Part shown: positions 33,985 through 47,158 of the stretch, piece after piece
Numbering within the stretch: position 1 is the stretch's first letter
Layout of the letters: each line of letters opens with the position of its first letter
Assembly (NCBI GenBank): GCA_034769895.1
Contig: CM068367.1
Coordinates: 114,994,573-115,058,572, forward strand
DNA from: Magicicada septendecula
Lineage: Eukaryota > Arthropoda > Insecta > Hemiptera > Cicadidae
DNA: 64,000 nt
Reading direction: 5' to 3'
The notes under the pieces: model-generated
Databases searched by the model: none
What the model was told of the DNA's origin: nothing
Seen by the model: the letters and a program-made list of their open reading frames with translations, nothing else
Translations under genes and position numbers: made by a program

Positions 33985-34484
33985 TGTTAAGACATTACGG
34001 AACACTCTCGAACAGGCGAGAGTGTCGCTCTACACGTTTCTCGACTAGCTCAACGTGCCTCGTCTATGTCAAGGCCGTCCACTCACGTAGCACAAAGGAC
34101 CTTCCAGACTGTTCAGGGGACTTGTAAACAAGCAAATAAATCTGGCACGCCACCAAAAGGATGGAAAGTTATTATGGAACACCTACGCTACCTGTATAAG
34201 GAACCGTCGCTGGTTCTGTCAGTCAGTTACTTTGAACAATTTATTCAGTGCGGATTACGTGGTTGTTGTGGAAAGTGATTATTGTGTTATAATTAGTGCG
34301 GAACTCTTTACAAGTAACATTATTATTCCGTGTGGACAAATTTAAGTTGAATTACTGTATGAGAGTATCTTGTTGACTTCAAATTGCTACTTGTGACTCA
34401 TTATAGCTAGTAATTAGTGATTTCACTTGTGTCTGTATTTTGTTTTCACTGTACCATACTACGAACCGTGAGACAGTCGTAACA
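33985..34484 (+). mobile_element. Solo-LTR-like fossil
   Basis: 500 bp with inverted ends TGTTAAGAC ... and GTCGTAACA. It is collinear with 20988-21513 and shares ggaaagtgattattgtgtta with the other copies. A TATA-like gtataaggaacc lies about 210 bases in. Flanking four-base words (atac / aaac) differ by one base, so the duplication is only suggestive. No internal region is adjacent. Confidence 0.65.
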
Positions 34485-35733
34485 AAACCATTGTCTCTAC
34501 TGACAGTATTGTGAGTAACGAAAGCTATAAAAATAAATACTTGCAGAAATCTGTTCCTATTGTCATATACAATTACAGTTTATCATCAAGACTTACCAAA
34601 AAGAAGCGTGGGTATTATAATTATAAAATATAATATTAATAATAAGAATAATATACATAAATAAAATAAAATAAAATGTATTATGTATTGGTTTGTGTGT
34701 GTGTTTGTACATATTTTTATTTCTATGTAGAGCGACGGAGAAATGGAGATTGAAATAGTTCAAGAGACACAGAGGGTAACATACAGACTGTAATAGTATG
34801 GGTTTGCCACCAAATTACAGACAACTGTTGATAAAAAAATAGAGTGTATCACTAATAACGAGCGCACCTATGAACTAGTTACTTCGGTGGTGGTGAAACA
34901 TGATCCAGTATATACGTACAACCTACTGGCTGTTTCAAAGGGTTACTGACGGCTCTTGGGCTTCAATCCAATGAAATGTTCACTCACACCACGCTTGTAT
35001 AAACGGTTATCAGTCCCACCGCAGTTAGGATGAGTCACTTTCTGTTTTCGGTCCGTATGTACGCTTGTGTTTCTCAAATGGACGTGCAACGTTTTAGATT
35101 GAAAGGTTTTGAGGCCGATTGATAAGCCGAACTTTTCGTTTACCCATGAAGTTGGCATTACTATTCCCCTCTCGATTCGTGCACTTTCGTGCTCCCGATT
35201 GCAGACGAAATGTGTCTTTCTTCTGGTGTTGAAAACGAAAACCTTGAACCGCTCAGAATAAACAAATAACTGTTGACGGTTAGGCCAGCATTGTCAATAC
35301 CGTTACATACTCTCGTTTCTCAATTTTACTAGCGAAATTAGCTTCCGTTTTCCTACTGTAAATATTGCTTATATATTTCTCTTCATGAGATTTGGAGTCT
35401 TCCTCTCTTCCACATACTAGCGGTAGTAAAATGTACGTTATTTTCAGTGAAAATCTCTTAGCTTACGAACAATCAGCTGAAAATCTGTTGAATTCTCATA
35501 AACCAGTTTTAGCGTATTTCAAGGCTTTCCCTTATACATAATTTCCTTCACTTCAGTTAAAGATGGGATCCCAAGTTCGAGATATATCACATCTCGCTGT
35601 GCAAGTGCTTTTGATTCTTCATGTCCAGCTGATCTTTGGTTCACTGTTTCTACAGCCAAACTCGGTGTTTACTTGTTTTCCAATTCTGCCCGATGACCTG
35701 TTTTTGTTATTGTTACTATTTTCGTTATCGCCA
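34485..35733. other. Unassigned
   Basis: 34860-35060 shares short collinear words (actggctgtttcaaagg; a cccaccgc/cccaccac block) with 43045-43310, so it may be an old dispersed repeat. The 62-codon frame at 35563-35751 is Leu/Phe-rich without motif. Confidence 0.35.
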
Positions 35734-36091
35734 TGTTACCAGATGGTCTAAAGTATTGTATACTGGAAACAGAATAATTGATACAAGACTAACTCACTAA
35801 TTAAAACTTTAATTAGACGCAAACGACAGTCAGAAATGAACAAATTTATACAACAATTCCTGTTAAATTTGGCTAATAAACAACAATCAATGTCACCTAA
35901 TTACAGTCTTTACTAATTAACACAATAATCACTTTCCACTAAACTGCAACAGTCGCATCGATCCACACTACGAATAATGATCTCCAAACAACTGGTACAG
36001 CCTCGCGCGCAGCCGCTTGCCAAGAGTACTTTTGTTATTTTCCAGCTAAACTTAGCACTATCTTAGAACGGTTCCTGTAGAAGGGATTACA
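35734..36091 (-). mobile_element. Solo-LTR-like fossil, short copy
   Basis: About 358 bp on the minus strand from TGTAATCCCTTCTACAGG to AGACCATCTGGTAACA. It contains gtggaaagtgattattgtgt as in the 33985 copy. No matching flanking duplication was found and no internal region is present; old. Confidence 0.5.
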
Positions 36092-36274
36092 TTCCCCTTT
36101 CTACTGACTTTCATTTGTCAATTCATTCTCAAATTCTATATGTTCATTTTCTTATAATTATATTTACCCTTTCCTCAAAGGCAAAGGATAAGATTTTTAA
36201 TATTAAGTTAGCGTTTCTGCCTTGTGCATCCCTTCTTAGTTGCCATAGTAACAAAATACTATTAAAGTATTTTT

Positions 36275-36473
36275 TACAAACAGAAATTACACTGTTGAAC
36301 ACCGGTATAGAAAAAATTCCAGATTAGCGCTTTCAAGCTTCAAAGCTCGTCATGAAATCAGAAATAATAACTCATCATCATATTTCCGATCTGATGATGG
36401 GCTGTGAAGCTTGACAGCGCTAATCGGGAATTTTTTCTATAGTGGTCTGCAACAGTGAAATTTCTGATTGTAA
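36275..36473. mobile_element. Palindromic MITE-like element
   Basis: Two arms of about 95 bp (36275-36369 and 36376-36473) are inverted repeats of each other. Matching blocks include cagaaatt.cactgttg, tatagaaaaaattcc, gattagcgct.tcaagcttca and cagaaata/cggaaata. A loop of only a few bases separates them. There is no coding capacity. Such fold-back elements are usually MITEs moved by a transposase in trans. Exact ends and target duplication are not clear, though acaaaatact / acaaaaatact on the flanks may extend the arms. Confidence 0.72.
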
Positions 36474-39400
36474 TTATAACCCCTGACAACTTTATTAATT
36501 AAGTAAAGTATTTTTGTTTTCCCTGACTAATCCTGCGGCCTTCATAATCTTTGATAACATTTTTGCCAAATAACCTATTGTCTCAAAATTGTAGTTGTAC
36601 GTTAATTTACACTATAATTACGATAAAATTATGAAACTTAAGTAGAGTAAGTCTTTCATAGTGTAGGTTTTCCAGATACTTAAAACATCTGCGGCCAAGT
36701 AAATGTAGAGGCAATGTTATATTTTGTATACAGTAAACTATACAAAATTGTTTACGTTATATAGATCGAAATCGCCAACATTAAAAACTTGAACAACATG
36801 TGATCAACTGAAGAGTTAACTGAACTATAATTCAATTGGATGAACAAAAACTATTCAGTGTTTGGCTTCACATCTTACATTTGTGTCTTTTAAAGGAGCA
36901 TACAAAAGAATACGCTTAATATATAAAAAAAAATTTAATTTAAATAAAATTCTCATATACAGGCTGAATATAACAATATAATTAAAAAGAAATCTTAGAA
37001 AAATTTTTACGATATCAACTATTATTTCTTTTTAAATTGTATCTTATATTCACCAAATCTGTCAAATCCGCCTTGAGAAAGAAACGTTTTTTTAATATTA
37101 TCAGTACAACGAAAATATGAAATTCAACTTTTAATTTTCACTAAATAAAATATTAATTTTTCCCTACGTCACTTCATACGCACAGATACGCACAGTTTTA
37201 CTTTTCCTTACGTTCACTGGTCGTTCTCTCACTCAAGAGATATCATAAGTGACAGACATTAAGCATTTTACCAAATATCTTAATTAATGTACGAAGAGGG
37301 ATGCCATACTTTGTGTCTGAAGAAAACAAAACACAATTCTACCCAAAATAACGGCAACCTAGAATGGGATTTATAAGCAACAACCTGTAGGAAATAACGG
37401 AGACGGATAGGAAATTAATTAATTTCAAGAGACAAACATACGGAAGAAAAACGTCTACAGAAAAACTTAATCATACGCTGGTAAAAAATAAAATCGAAGG
37501 TATACCAGATAACGAAAAAACAGATCAGAATATAAGTAGATGGAAGATGGAGACACATCAGATGGAGAGTTGGTATGAAAACGGGGTGACAAGGAATAGC
37601 TGGATTATTGAAGAATCTATAAGAATTCAAAAGCTAGGTACGGGAATTACACTATACCCTGATGTAGAAAATTGGTTATAAAAGCAAAGATGTGAAACAG
37701 AGCCATGGAGATTTTACAAAATTAATATAATTAAAACAAAAATTCTTCTGTATAAGAGCAATGTCTGTTATGCATAACCCAAACAAATAAACCATATTAG
37801 TAAAAATACTAGAACATATTTATAACAAATACACTTTCGATAATACTGAAAAACACGGAAATAATCATTGCACTCCAGTCACGTTTACAACTGATGTAAC
37901 TCCTCAACTGAATAACTCATGCGCCCATTTTATGGAATAGTCAATCCCACGTGCAACTATAAGACTATAAACTATAAGAGATTTCTTTAGAAATGATAGG
38001 GGCTTGTTTTCTCTGGCATTTCTCTCAGCATTTCTCTTTATTACATCATATTTTAGAAAACACTGCTCTGTTCATCGTTGCTCACATCATATCGTTATAT
38101 GATGTACACTCTACTGTAATCTTACGTTACTGGTTTCGTAGTGTCACCTAAGTACATAATAATAAACTCAAAACTGAACATGCACGTATGTACTTGGTAT
38201 GTACACATGTGTATGATATGTGTATGTACACATCTGGATACCTGTCTATGCCTCTAGAAAGAATGATCTGAGTAGAAAAAACGCTATAATGCCTTAAGGG
38301 ATTACGAAATTTCAAATTTAATAAAATAATTTACTTATCTAATTAATCTTTTCCTCGTTATGGCTAAGTTCTAAAGTTTGATTCTAAGTTTGTATCTTGT
38401 GATAGCTAAAATGAAGAAATTCTTTGCCATGTTTTCCTTTTCAATGTGTATATAATTCTTGAGCTTATATAATACTTTGATTTTATAAGGCAATTTACTT
38501 TGCTTAACCGATCCAAACGATCGATCCAAATGTTTTTATATAAATATGTTTGCTAGACATGTTTAACGCTTCCTGATTGTCACTACTTCTAAAGCTGTGA
38601 AAGCGCCTACAACTTTCCATCGCGCAATAGAATATGAACTCCACAGTTCGTCTAAGGTTCCTGTACAAGTTATACAACATTCATTACAACACTATGGTTA
38701 CAAGAACGTTTTGCTTAGAAATCGATGTATGTTGTACAATTTTTATTTGCAAGTTTTTAGTTGTACATGTGAAGTCGATTGCTGATTTTGAGTAATAAAA
38801 GTGTTAATTTTTATTGAAATTTATTTTACTGAATACTGAAGTCCGGAATGCAGTTTGTTACATATGGCTTGGTATAAATCATTGTTTAGATGATTGACTA
38901 AACTTTGTTCTGCCCGTTTTTGTTCACAGTAACTGATTAACATTAAGGTATCCTAAAGAAATTGTTAGGTAACAAAAAAGTAAAACATTGTATATAAGCA
39001 CAACAGCATGGCAAATCCATTGCATAACAACAATACCCAGAAAATTCATTAAGTAATATACATCTTAGAAAGAATAAACTTAAGACACATTATAAAAAAA
39101 TTGAGGTTTGTACATAATACAATGAAACGTTTGTCCACCTAGCCGTTGTTAGACCACTTTACATAACGTAGTTTTTTCTTCTTTCCTTCTCTAATTTAAG
39201 TGGCTTTCTAGGTCCAGAGTATACCGTACCGTATACTTTATATACGATAAAATTCACACCAGCTTCGTGCAGACAGAAACTAAGTGGCATCTGCAAATTT
39301 AGTTTACCCGCTGTAATATCTCGTGTTACATTTATTTGTTTCTTCTACATTTTATCCGTGCCGTCTTAACAGAATAAATTTAAAAGTTGCAACTTATGAC

Positions 39401-42279
39401 GTTTGCTCTGTGTACACTGACAGCTCCACTGCGTCGACTTTATTAAGTGAAATTCCGCTAACCATATCTAACAATGACAATTTTAGAAGGCATGTAGGTC
39501 ACGCTACACATACTATTGAAACAAGCACAGTAAACTTTGGTTAGCACTTTGTTAAACATACCGAACAGAAAGTCAGTGACAACTTAATTACACCGTTATG
39601 ACTATCAATTTGTTTACGGTCAGCATTCCTTTCAGTAAGCAATTACAATGTTACCTATGTTTGCAGTAATTAACTCCCGAGAGTATTTTTTTATTTGATG
39701 ATTTATATTCAATAAACGTATAGTAGCAGTTATTCATTATCTATAATGACTCAACCCATTTCTTCACTTTCCTTAACGCTTTATAGATTAGAGCGTATTT
39801 TTACTTTTATTCTTAATGACCTCTATGTATTTCGCTGGCGTAATTTCTATCTAGCTCTGTTTCCCTTCTCTTTAAATATATCATAATTTCCAGCTTAACC
39901 TTTGGTCTATATTTCCCGTGTATCTTCCGATTTCAATTTGCTCAATTGTTTTAATACCCTTCTCACATTTCCTATACACACTCCAAAACCATCTGAGACT
40001 GTACAACATAATGCAACTTCCTGTGTTCTACTCTTTTAACACTGGCATTTTCTGCATTCATCAATCGTCTCTGTTATTTACCATTGGATAATAAATTGTT
40101 TGTATTATTTTCATTTTAAACTTTTCAGTTTCTTAATTTCCTTGTTTGCCAGGTACGTTGTTCCTATTCCACACTTTACAACTGAACGCATTGCTTTATT
40201 AAAGATTTTTATTTTATATGTGTAACTTATACATTTATTACCAATACATTTGTAAATTAAAATGTCATGAGTGTACTACTGTACATAAATATCTAAATAC
40301 AGTAATTCGACTTTTCCAAATTTGAAAGCGTTTGCTCCTATTTTTGATGGCTTTACATCTGCATATTGTTTCTAAGAGATGCAATTATTACACTCTATCA
40401 CATCTCTCCAGCGCAACGTTTTTCTAATACGTGTTTTTCTTTTCGTGCGCAGTTGTTACATGGAACTCTAGGGCAGGAAATTAAAGGATTAAAAGGATGG
40501 TTTTAACTACCCGGTTAGGCGATATTCTTTCCTCTACTCCAACGAGTGGAGGAAGGAATTTGACCCAGATTTCTGGCCATGCTTCTTACGCTGTAATGGT
40601 TGTTACCACTTTCTAATATTTATAGCTGAAATCGATACAACTTCTCGGGTTACTTCTTCGCAATATAAAGAGCGAGGATGGAGACCTTCCCTTGCAGTCG
40701 TCAAAAATCCAATCAGACACATGAATGTTCCCTAATCATACAAATTAATATCACTGGTGTAATGTAATCTGTTCTTATCGGTGGCAATAATTTATCGCTA
40801 GAGTTAACTCCGTACACTCTGAATCGGGCCACTCGTTCCCAGTACCAAGAGCGGGGATGGAGACCGTCTCTTCCAAATAGGAGAAGCTTTCACTCAGTTA
40901 GGTACCGTTAACGGCTAATCACGTATAAACACGAGTTAGGACCTCATGGATGTGACGTGATAAGCCGAAAACATACTGAGGACGTGAGGCATTACTCTAC
41001 TGCAGGAAAAGGCAAGGACGGGTGCGAGTAGTTACAAGACCATGCGACCTCGAGTACCAGAGACTCGGCAAGAGAATACGAACATCGCGGTCCCTTCGTT
41101 GGTCTCTGCACAATATGTAGGCAATTTCAGTCCATTAAACCTCTTAGAGGTGGAAAAGGAACAGTACAGCACTCGACTCATGGAATTTTCCAATTCGTAT
41201 TCTTACGGGAAACACTACTGGTTACAGCTGTTACTGGTTAGAGAATGTACATCTGATGTGCCTTTGTGTAGCAACGAGCCACAATGAAAATAAGGTTATT
41301 TGGGTGTGTAAATGTAATCTAGAACAAACCACCCACGTAAAAAGAAATACAAAACTCACTTATACAAAAATTAATTATTAATTAATGGGTGCGTATTTGT
41401 GGTGATCTTTTATGAAGTCGAAAATAATAAATTATACCGGTACATATTCGAGAAATCAATTTGTGTTTTTGAAAATGGTGACCAGTGAAATGCAGCAGAA
41501 AAATATAGAAATTGATTACGTTACGTGATATTAAAACGATAAACACACTATAGTTTGGAATCAGCTGTGAATAGACAAAGAACATACGGATAAGAGGGGG
41601 ATAGGTGATAAATTCTGAGAAAATAAATACTAAGGTTGTTAATGCACTAAATAGGTTTAGTGTGTTTGCGTCTGAGTCTGCATTGTATTGTTCAATGTAA
41701 TAATCAAAATGACTGCGTAAATTAACAATACAATTATTTCTGCTCAGAAAGGAAAATAACGTTTTTTAAACTTCATGAGCTTTTCGTTTTCCAATAATCG
41801 TAGAACAAACGAATCAGAATTAGTAGAGAATTATGGTGTCTATTAAACTTTATCGAAACAATAGAGAAAAAATTATTATTTTTCTATTGAGAAAACATTT
41901 CACGAGAAGAATAACAAAACACTACAAAGACCACTAAGAACAAATTTTAATAACATCACTTGTTATAAATTCTAATTCCAATCAGCATAAAGTGTAGAAG
42001 CAACAGCATTGTGCTATGTAAAGGAATTTCTATCTTACAAAATTAAAAAACCCGGAAAGTTGTTTTAGAATGTATAAAAAGGAATGTGTTTATCTTAAAC
42101 GTTTTAAATCTGTCAGTTCAATGTATCTTGACACCTTCAAGATTGCCTCCCTTGGCCAATGTTTTCCTATTTTATAGTGCCAGAAATAGAAAAGAAATTA
42201 ATTATGTTGCATTTAATAACAGTATAAAAGTGTTGTATCAAATGCAATTTTATACCCAAATGATCTAACAATTGTTGGA
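36474..42279. other. Unassigned AT-rich stretch
   Basis: Nearly 6 kb with no supported gene. Noted: a quasi-palindrome attttgtata..tatacaaaat (36721-36748), two related ~50-bp blocks at about 40641 and 40820, and small unsupported frames at 38597, 39323, 41042 and 42086. Confidence 0.5.
40641..40870. repeat. Two diverged ~50-bp direct repeats
   Basis: cttctcgggttacttc..taaagagcgaggatggagacc (about 40641-40690) resembles tgaatcgggccactcg..caagagcggggatggagacc (about 40820-40869). Unclassified. Confidence 0.55.
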
Positions 42280-42480
42280 AAGACAGAACATGCCTATTAC
42301 AAATAGGCTTTTAATAGATATGTCAGAATAACAGGTTATATCATAATCTTAGAAGTAGAAAATTGGAAAAATGAGGCATTTTAAATAATTAGGCTGTAAT
42401 ATTTCTTCTGAATATAGCAAAGATTTAAGAGACGTATATGACTATGTGAGGAAGCGGAGAATTGAACCAATTCATAGGGA
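42280..42480 (+). mobile_element. Decayed LINE fragment
   Basis: Contains FK*LGCNISSEYSKDLR, matching the LINE motif 'FxYLGCxISYExxKDL' that follows the reverse transcriptase, with weaker matches upstream (GKTEHA for the 'KTKxMAF' block). Stops interrupt it. Short and old. Confidence 0.45.
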
Positions 42481-43384
42481 ATGAGCACACCATACGATTC
42501 ACTAAAGGTCAAACAGTTGGGTGATTAGGTCGTATTACGAGAAAAGGCCCATCCAGCGTGATAAAAAAACATTAAACACAGAAGGCAACACGTATCCTAA
42601 CGCAAGTTAGGAAAATATTTATCAAGTCCTTTCACTTTACTAAATAAGGCGAGTATGTTCACACTACAGTACTTCTCAAATAGAACAACAGAATTCTCAT
42701 TATTTATTTCATCTCACTTTATGTAGTTGTAAAAAGTTTTTACAAATACGCCGTTTAATGTGAAAAAAATAGGTTACGAAATGTTAATTTTTGTGTATGT
42801 TAATTGAGAAAAATGAATGTGGAGGAGGAAGGGAAGACGTAAATCTCATAACAGAGTGAGTTACATAGGTAGACACAACTGGCTAAAGAATGACAGAGGA
42901 AGAGAAGGGAAAGCAAAGAAACGATTGCCGAGTTCATCAATTGAAATAATTTGTAAATTCATCCCCAAATTACAAGAGTGGTAGGTGATACCAATAAGAG
43001 ATATATGTGAGATATAAGCCACTCTAGAGTAATTAGCAATCGTGTTAATTAGTTACCTTGGGGACAGTAAAATCTGGCACAATGCACACAAATTACTGGC
43101 TGTTTCAAAGGAACGCGTATGTATGATACTATCGGATCGGGTAATTCGATACACACGCACAGACTCAAGTGAATAGAAACCCTACACCCCTTCTACACAC
43201 ATAACGTTATAACGTTCCAGTTAGGCCGAATGCCATGTGTTTTATCGTCATCCGCGATTTGTACCTTACTCCAAGCGTGATCAGCTATCCCACCACGGAC
43301 TGGGGATCGGAAGATTTTTGTGGGCAAGGGGTGACTGCGTGTTAAAACATTCGTTGTAAATTCAGATGTAGTTTACTGATTTTC
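42481..43384. other. Unassigned
   Basis: 43045-43310 may share an old repeat with 34860-35060. No gene was seen. Confidence 0.4.
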
Positions 43385-43870
43385 TTATTTTCTCCTCCGT
43401 ACTTCAAAGACATTGGTTCCGGGGCTGGCTTCTGATTTTTGGAAAGAGTAGAAAATCGCATGGCCTAAGATCACATGTAAGGGGGCTGAAGTACTATAGG
43501 AATGCCATTTTTGGTCAAGTATTCTTTCAAAGAAAGTACATGGAGCGTTATCTTGAAGGAGCATACAGAAGTCAATAATCTCTGATCTGATTGAAATCAG
43601 CACCGAATCTTCATGGTGATTTATATTTAGATCATAACCATGAATTTGTGTCATCAAAAGATGATAAGGTATGTGATATCTCACACTTTTGACACATTTT
43701 CGCTAACTCATGTTGTGCTTGGTTATCCAGAACAGAGTCCATGGTCTGACGACCATCAGAACATGCTTTGTACCATCGAAATATGAGGACATGCCCTAAT
43801 ACTGTAACATTGTTATACGCCCGCGCTGTCCTCAATTTGATCAAATTTTGGTTGGATAATGCGTTCAATA
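43385..43870 (-). pseudogene. Mariner transposase remnant, internally deleted
   Basis: Minus-strand frames give an N-terminal part with RTARAYNNVTVLGHVLIFRW, YKACSDGRQTM (mariner HTH region, usual 'FRWHKxFKDGRExxxD'). Then comes LLQDNAPC, holding the second catalytic Asp, and in another frame CDLRPCDFLLFPKI, the 'SPDLxPCDFFLFPKxK' block with the third catalytic position. GTN.F.S.EE follows. The middle of the gene, including the first catalytic Asp, is missing, and frames change at least twice. No terminal repeats were located. Confidence 0.75.
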
Positions 43871-45824
43871 TTACTGGGTTTTATTTTTGTGGTATGGGAC
43901 AAAACAAACTCTTACAAAACTGGCGCATGCAAATCTGATACCAACATAAACTTAAAGAGTTTTTAAAAGTTTTAGTACGTCTACAAATGTTATAGCCTTT
44001 AGCTCTCGGTTGGTCTGAAAGTCTTACCAAGAGAAAAATAGAGTTCCATTATGTTGTAGCGAAACCTCGTAGGCTAAGACTCATACTAATAATTCAACAA
44101 CTGATGTTATTGCCTTCAAACGCAAAATGCAAAAAGAAGAAGAGTTTTGTCTACAGACCTTATCTGACGTTTACTAGAAAAAAGATGTGTAGCAATATAC
44201 TTTTGGGGCGGCTTTACGTACCAAATTTTCGTGTTTTTAATATTATCATGTAAGTGGTATTCCAGATCAAGAATATACTAGTATTACGTTCAAAAACAAA
44301 AACCAAGTGAAAGTAAAACCTTGATGACATCTGAGAGTAACGTAAGGCCCTTAATCCAATTGTTTGTTTTTTTCTAATCTTTATCCATGTTAATGCAAGG
44401 ATCCATGTTAACTTATTTCAAGAACATTCAAATTACCCAGCACAGCTATAATTACATAATGAACGCTATGTTATGCTGACTGAGAGCTCTGACTCGTGAA
44501 CAGTATTATGTTAAATTTAACCCGGATAGGAATGAGGTAGAATGTAGGTCACGCTACATTACACAAGCTGTATTGTAAACAAGAAGAGCAAACTGAGGCT
44601 AACAGCTGTGGCGACGGATAAACTGACTTTATACCTGTATAACTTATAATTTGTTTGACATTTGTTAACAGCTTCATATTTATTTGATTAACATATTCTA
44701 GTTCATAAACATTATCTTAACCTATAAATGCATTATTCCTGCAGTATTTTAATATTTTCTATTTCTGCAGACCTTTTTCTTTGACAGCTTGACTCCCCTC
44801 CGATGACTTTCGCGTACGACATCGGTTTTGCACACGACCGGAGATAATTCGTCGATAGAAAGGTGATATCGGGACAGATCAGCGAAGAGGTGGTGACAAT
44901 TTCTGTAATTTGTATTAGTCGAGCAACATGTTATTTTTCAGAGAGAAAGGAAAAGATAAATTTACGAGTCTTAACGAGACCATATCGCAAATAGATAGGC
45001 CTAAGTTTAAATAACGTCGGCCACTGTTTAAAGTTTCAAAACAATTAGATTTATTTCTTACTTTTATAAGGTTTCTATAATCCGTCCCATGGATTTTTTC
45101 GTGTCACGATCGGCGGTCATGCCAATGAATTCCTTGTGGTTTTCCCACCGTGTCTTGGACGTCACCCTTCCAGCATCACTTCTCTTGCTTCTTTCTTCCA
45201 GAATATCCATTCCATTTTTATGCCATTTTTGTCGTCCATTTGGTGGAAATAATTATGTAAAATAAGTTATTTTAGATTCTGGTATATGTGATATTTCCTT
45301 CAAATCTGAATGACAAAAGCTCTCATTTATCGGGGTTAGTTTGTAAACTCTACCGATCTCCTCAAGTAGCTTATGACCATTGTTTTCAAATTTCATTTTT
45401 TACTCGTTTATAAAATATTACAGTTCAGTGTATAGGAATGATTTTAAAAACGTTTATATATAACGGTTTTAAATGAATCTTATCATCCACAGCTCTGTAA
45501 TATTTTTTTACAAGTTTTGTTCCTGATATATCCATGCCATTCCTACCATGTGTGGAGAAGGTCGCTCCCTAGATAGTTAACAGTATTAGTCCTTTAAATT
45601 TTTATTGCAAAGTACCAATAGTTCTAAATACTTCATATTGTTACAGACGCTGTTTTGTAGAAAAGAGTCTTGGGAGGAAAGCCTCCTTTACAATACTGTT
45701 TCTGAAATTTCACCTGACCGAGAAGACATCTTTTCAAGATTTGAAACTATGATCGTATTTTTGTCAGCAACAATAAAACCTATAATGTTGTGTCCCCAAT
45801 TTCCATCTACATGACACTACATTT
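43871..45824. other. Unassigned
   Basis: A mariner-end-like string cggttggtctgaaagtc lies at about 43997, but without a partner. 45070-45240 (minus) reads somewhat coding-like, but no motif is clear. Otherwise AT-rich. Confidence 0.4.
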
Positions 45825-45827
45825 ATT

Positions 45828-46620
45828 TTAGCACTCCGTATGCGTCGGCTTCCGAACTTTCGAGCGACCAGTATGTATCTGAAGCCGACGCATATTGATC
45901 GCTATTTGTATCATGATTCGAATCACCATCCTAGACAGAAGCCGCTGGTTAACCGAGCAAGTCGTATATGTGAGTCCTAGCAACTGCAGGAAAAACTTGC
46001 CAATCTTGAGGTAGCGCCACACGCCAAGAGTTATTCCACTGCTGAGGTGATGAGAGTCGTGAGACCTAAAAGATCTGGCCGAGTTGATGTGTCGGAGGAG
46101 CGGCAGATGGTCAGTACGGCGTTCGTGCCCTATCTCAGGAGTGTGACGGACCCAATTGGGAAGTTGCTCTAGCGGCGTGGGGTGCGCATTGTCTTCATAC
46201 CGACACAGAAGATCCAACAACGTCTGTGATCGGTAAAAGACGCCAAGGATCTGCTTACTTCGTGCGCTGTCTACAGAGTGCCCTGTTCCTGCAGGAAAAT
46301 GCACACTGGCAATACGAAGCGTAGCGTCAACACTCGCATCGCTGAACAAAGGCGACATCACAGTTTTGGTCAGCCTGAGAAGTCGGCTGTAACTGAGCAA
46401 GTGTTGTCCAATGAAGGCCATACAGTGTTGTTTGAGACCATTATGTGATTGACTCACAGCTTCCGTATGGGAGTCATGGTAACATCTTGAACAGTCCCAA
46501 CAGTTTTTTTCTTTAGCAGGCACATTACTACCTTGTTCACGCACCACTGAACATGGTCGGCGCTGGTGCGGCCGAAACGACTTGGGTTTCTAAATGTTTG
46601 AACATTGGACCACGGCCTAA
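45828..46620 (+). mobile_element. Penelope-like retroelement 3' region with GIY-YIG module
   Basis: Plus-strand frames read SMYLKPTHIDRYLYHDSNHH, then STAEVMRVVRP, TAFVPYLRSVTDPIGKLL, and further on CAVYRVPCSC, TKRSVNTRIAEQRRH and FGQPEKSAVTEQVLS. Penelope-like elements have this order: RT 'RKPTHTDRYL', a linker 'VFLPYVxGxTDKIxRxL', then a GIY-YIG endonuclease starting 'GVYRIPCxCGxxYIGQTxRS' and ending 'GQPEKSAVAEHxxxxGH'. The copy is 5'-truncated and broken by several changes. The 239-codon frame on the opposite strand (45828-46547) is its shadow. Confidence 0.85.
45838..45895. repeat. Short inverted duplication at the Penelope left edge
   Basis: gtatgcgtcggcttc (45838-45852) is the reverse complement, at 14 of 15 positions, of gaagccgacgcatat (45881-45895). 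The second copy is the KPTH-encoding part of the element, and the inverted copy reads VRKPTHTE on the minus strand. Confidence 0.8.
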
Positions 46621-47061
46621 TAGCCCTGTAAATATGTTGTAAAGATAAGAGAAGGCACAGTTTACAGAGTAGAAGTTATTTGAACTTTTTTAAGAGTTTG
46701 CCTCTTAGTGAGGACAAATTGCATGGCTCGGGTTGGTAATTTTAAAATAAAAATTTTAAATGGTTTATTTTAAAAATTGCGTAAGAAAAAGCGCGAACTA
46801 TACCATATTACACAACACAATACTCAAATAACTTTTACCCAAGTATTGTGCAATATAAACTCAATTAATCGTAACTAAATTACTTCAAGTCTGTAAAAAA
46901 CAAGCTCAGCTCACTGAGTTTACTAATCATACGTACTTCCGTTTGTGTCATGGTGAGCATCACACAGTTGTATCGTGGGCTGCTTACCAAAACGATTGAA
47001 CATTATTAAAAATTACAGCAGAATGTAAAAGAGGATAATTAAAGTGAAATTAATAAAAGTG

Positions 47062-47158
<97 letters not shown>

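Noticed and set aside
43990-44030. Mariner-end-like string cggttggtctgaaagtc
   Set aside because: It points away from the mariner remnant at 43385-43870 and has no inverted partner nearby.
45828-46547. 239-codon open frame on the minus strand
   Set aside because: The plus strand of the same interval carries Penelope-like motifs in the right order (KPTHIDRYL, FVPYLRSVTDPIGKLL, YRVPCSC, GQPEKSAV). The minus frame is an antisense shadow.
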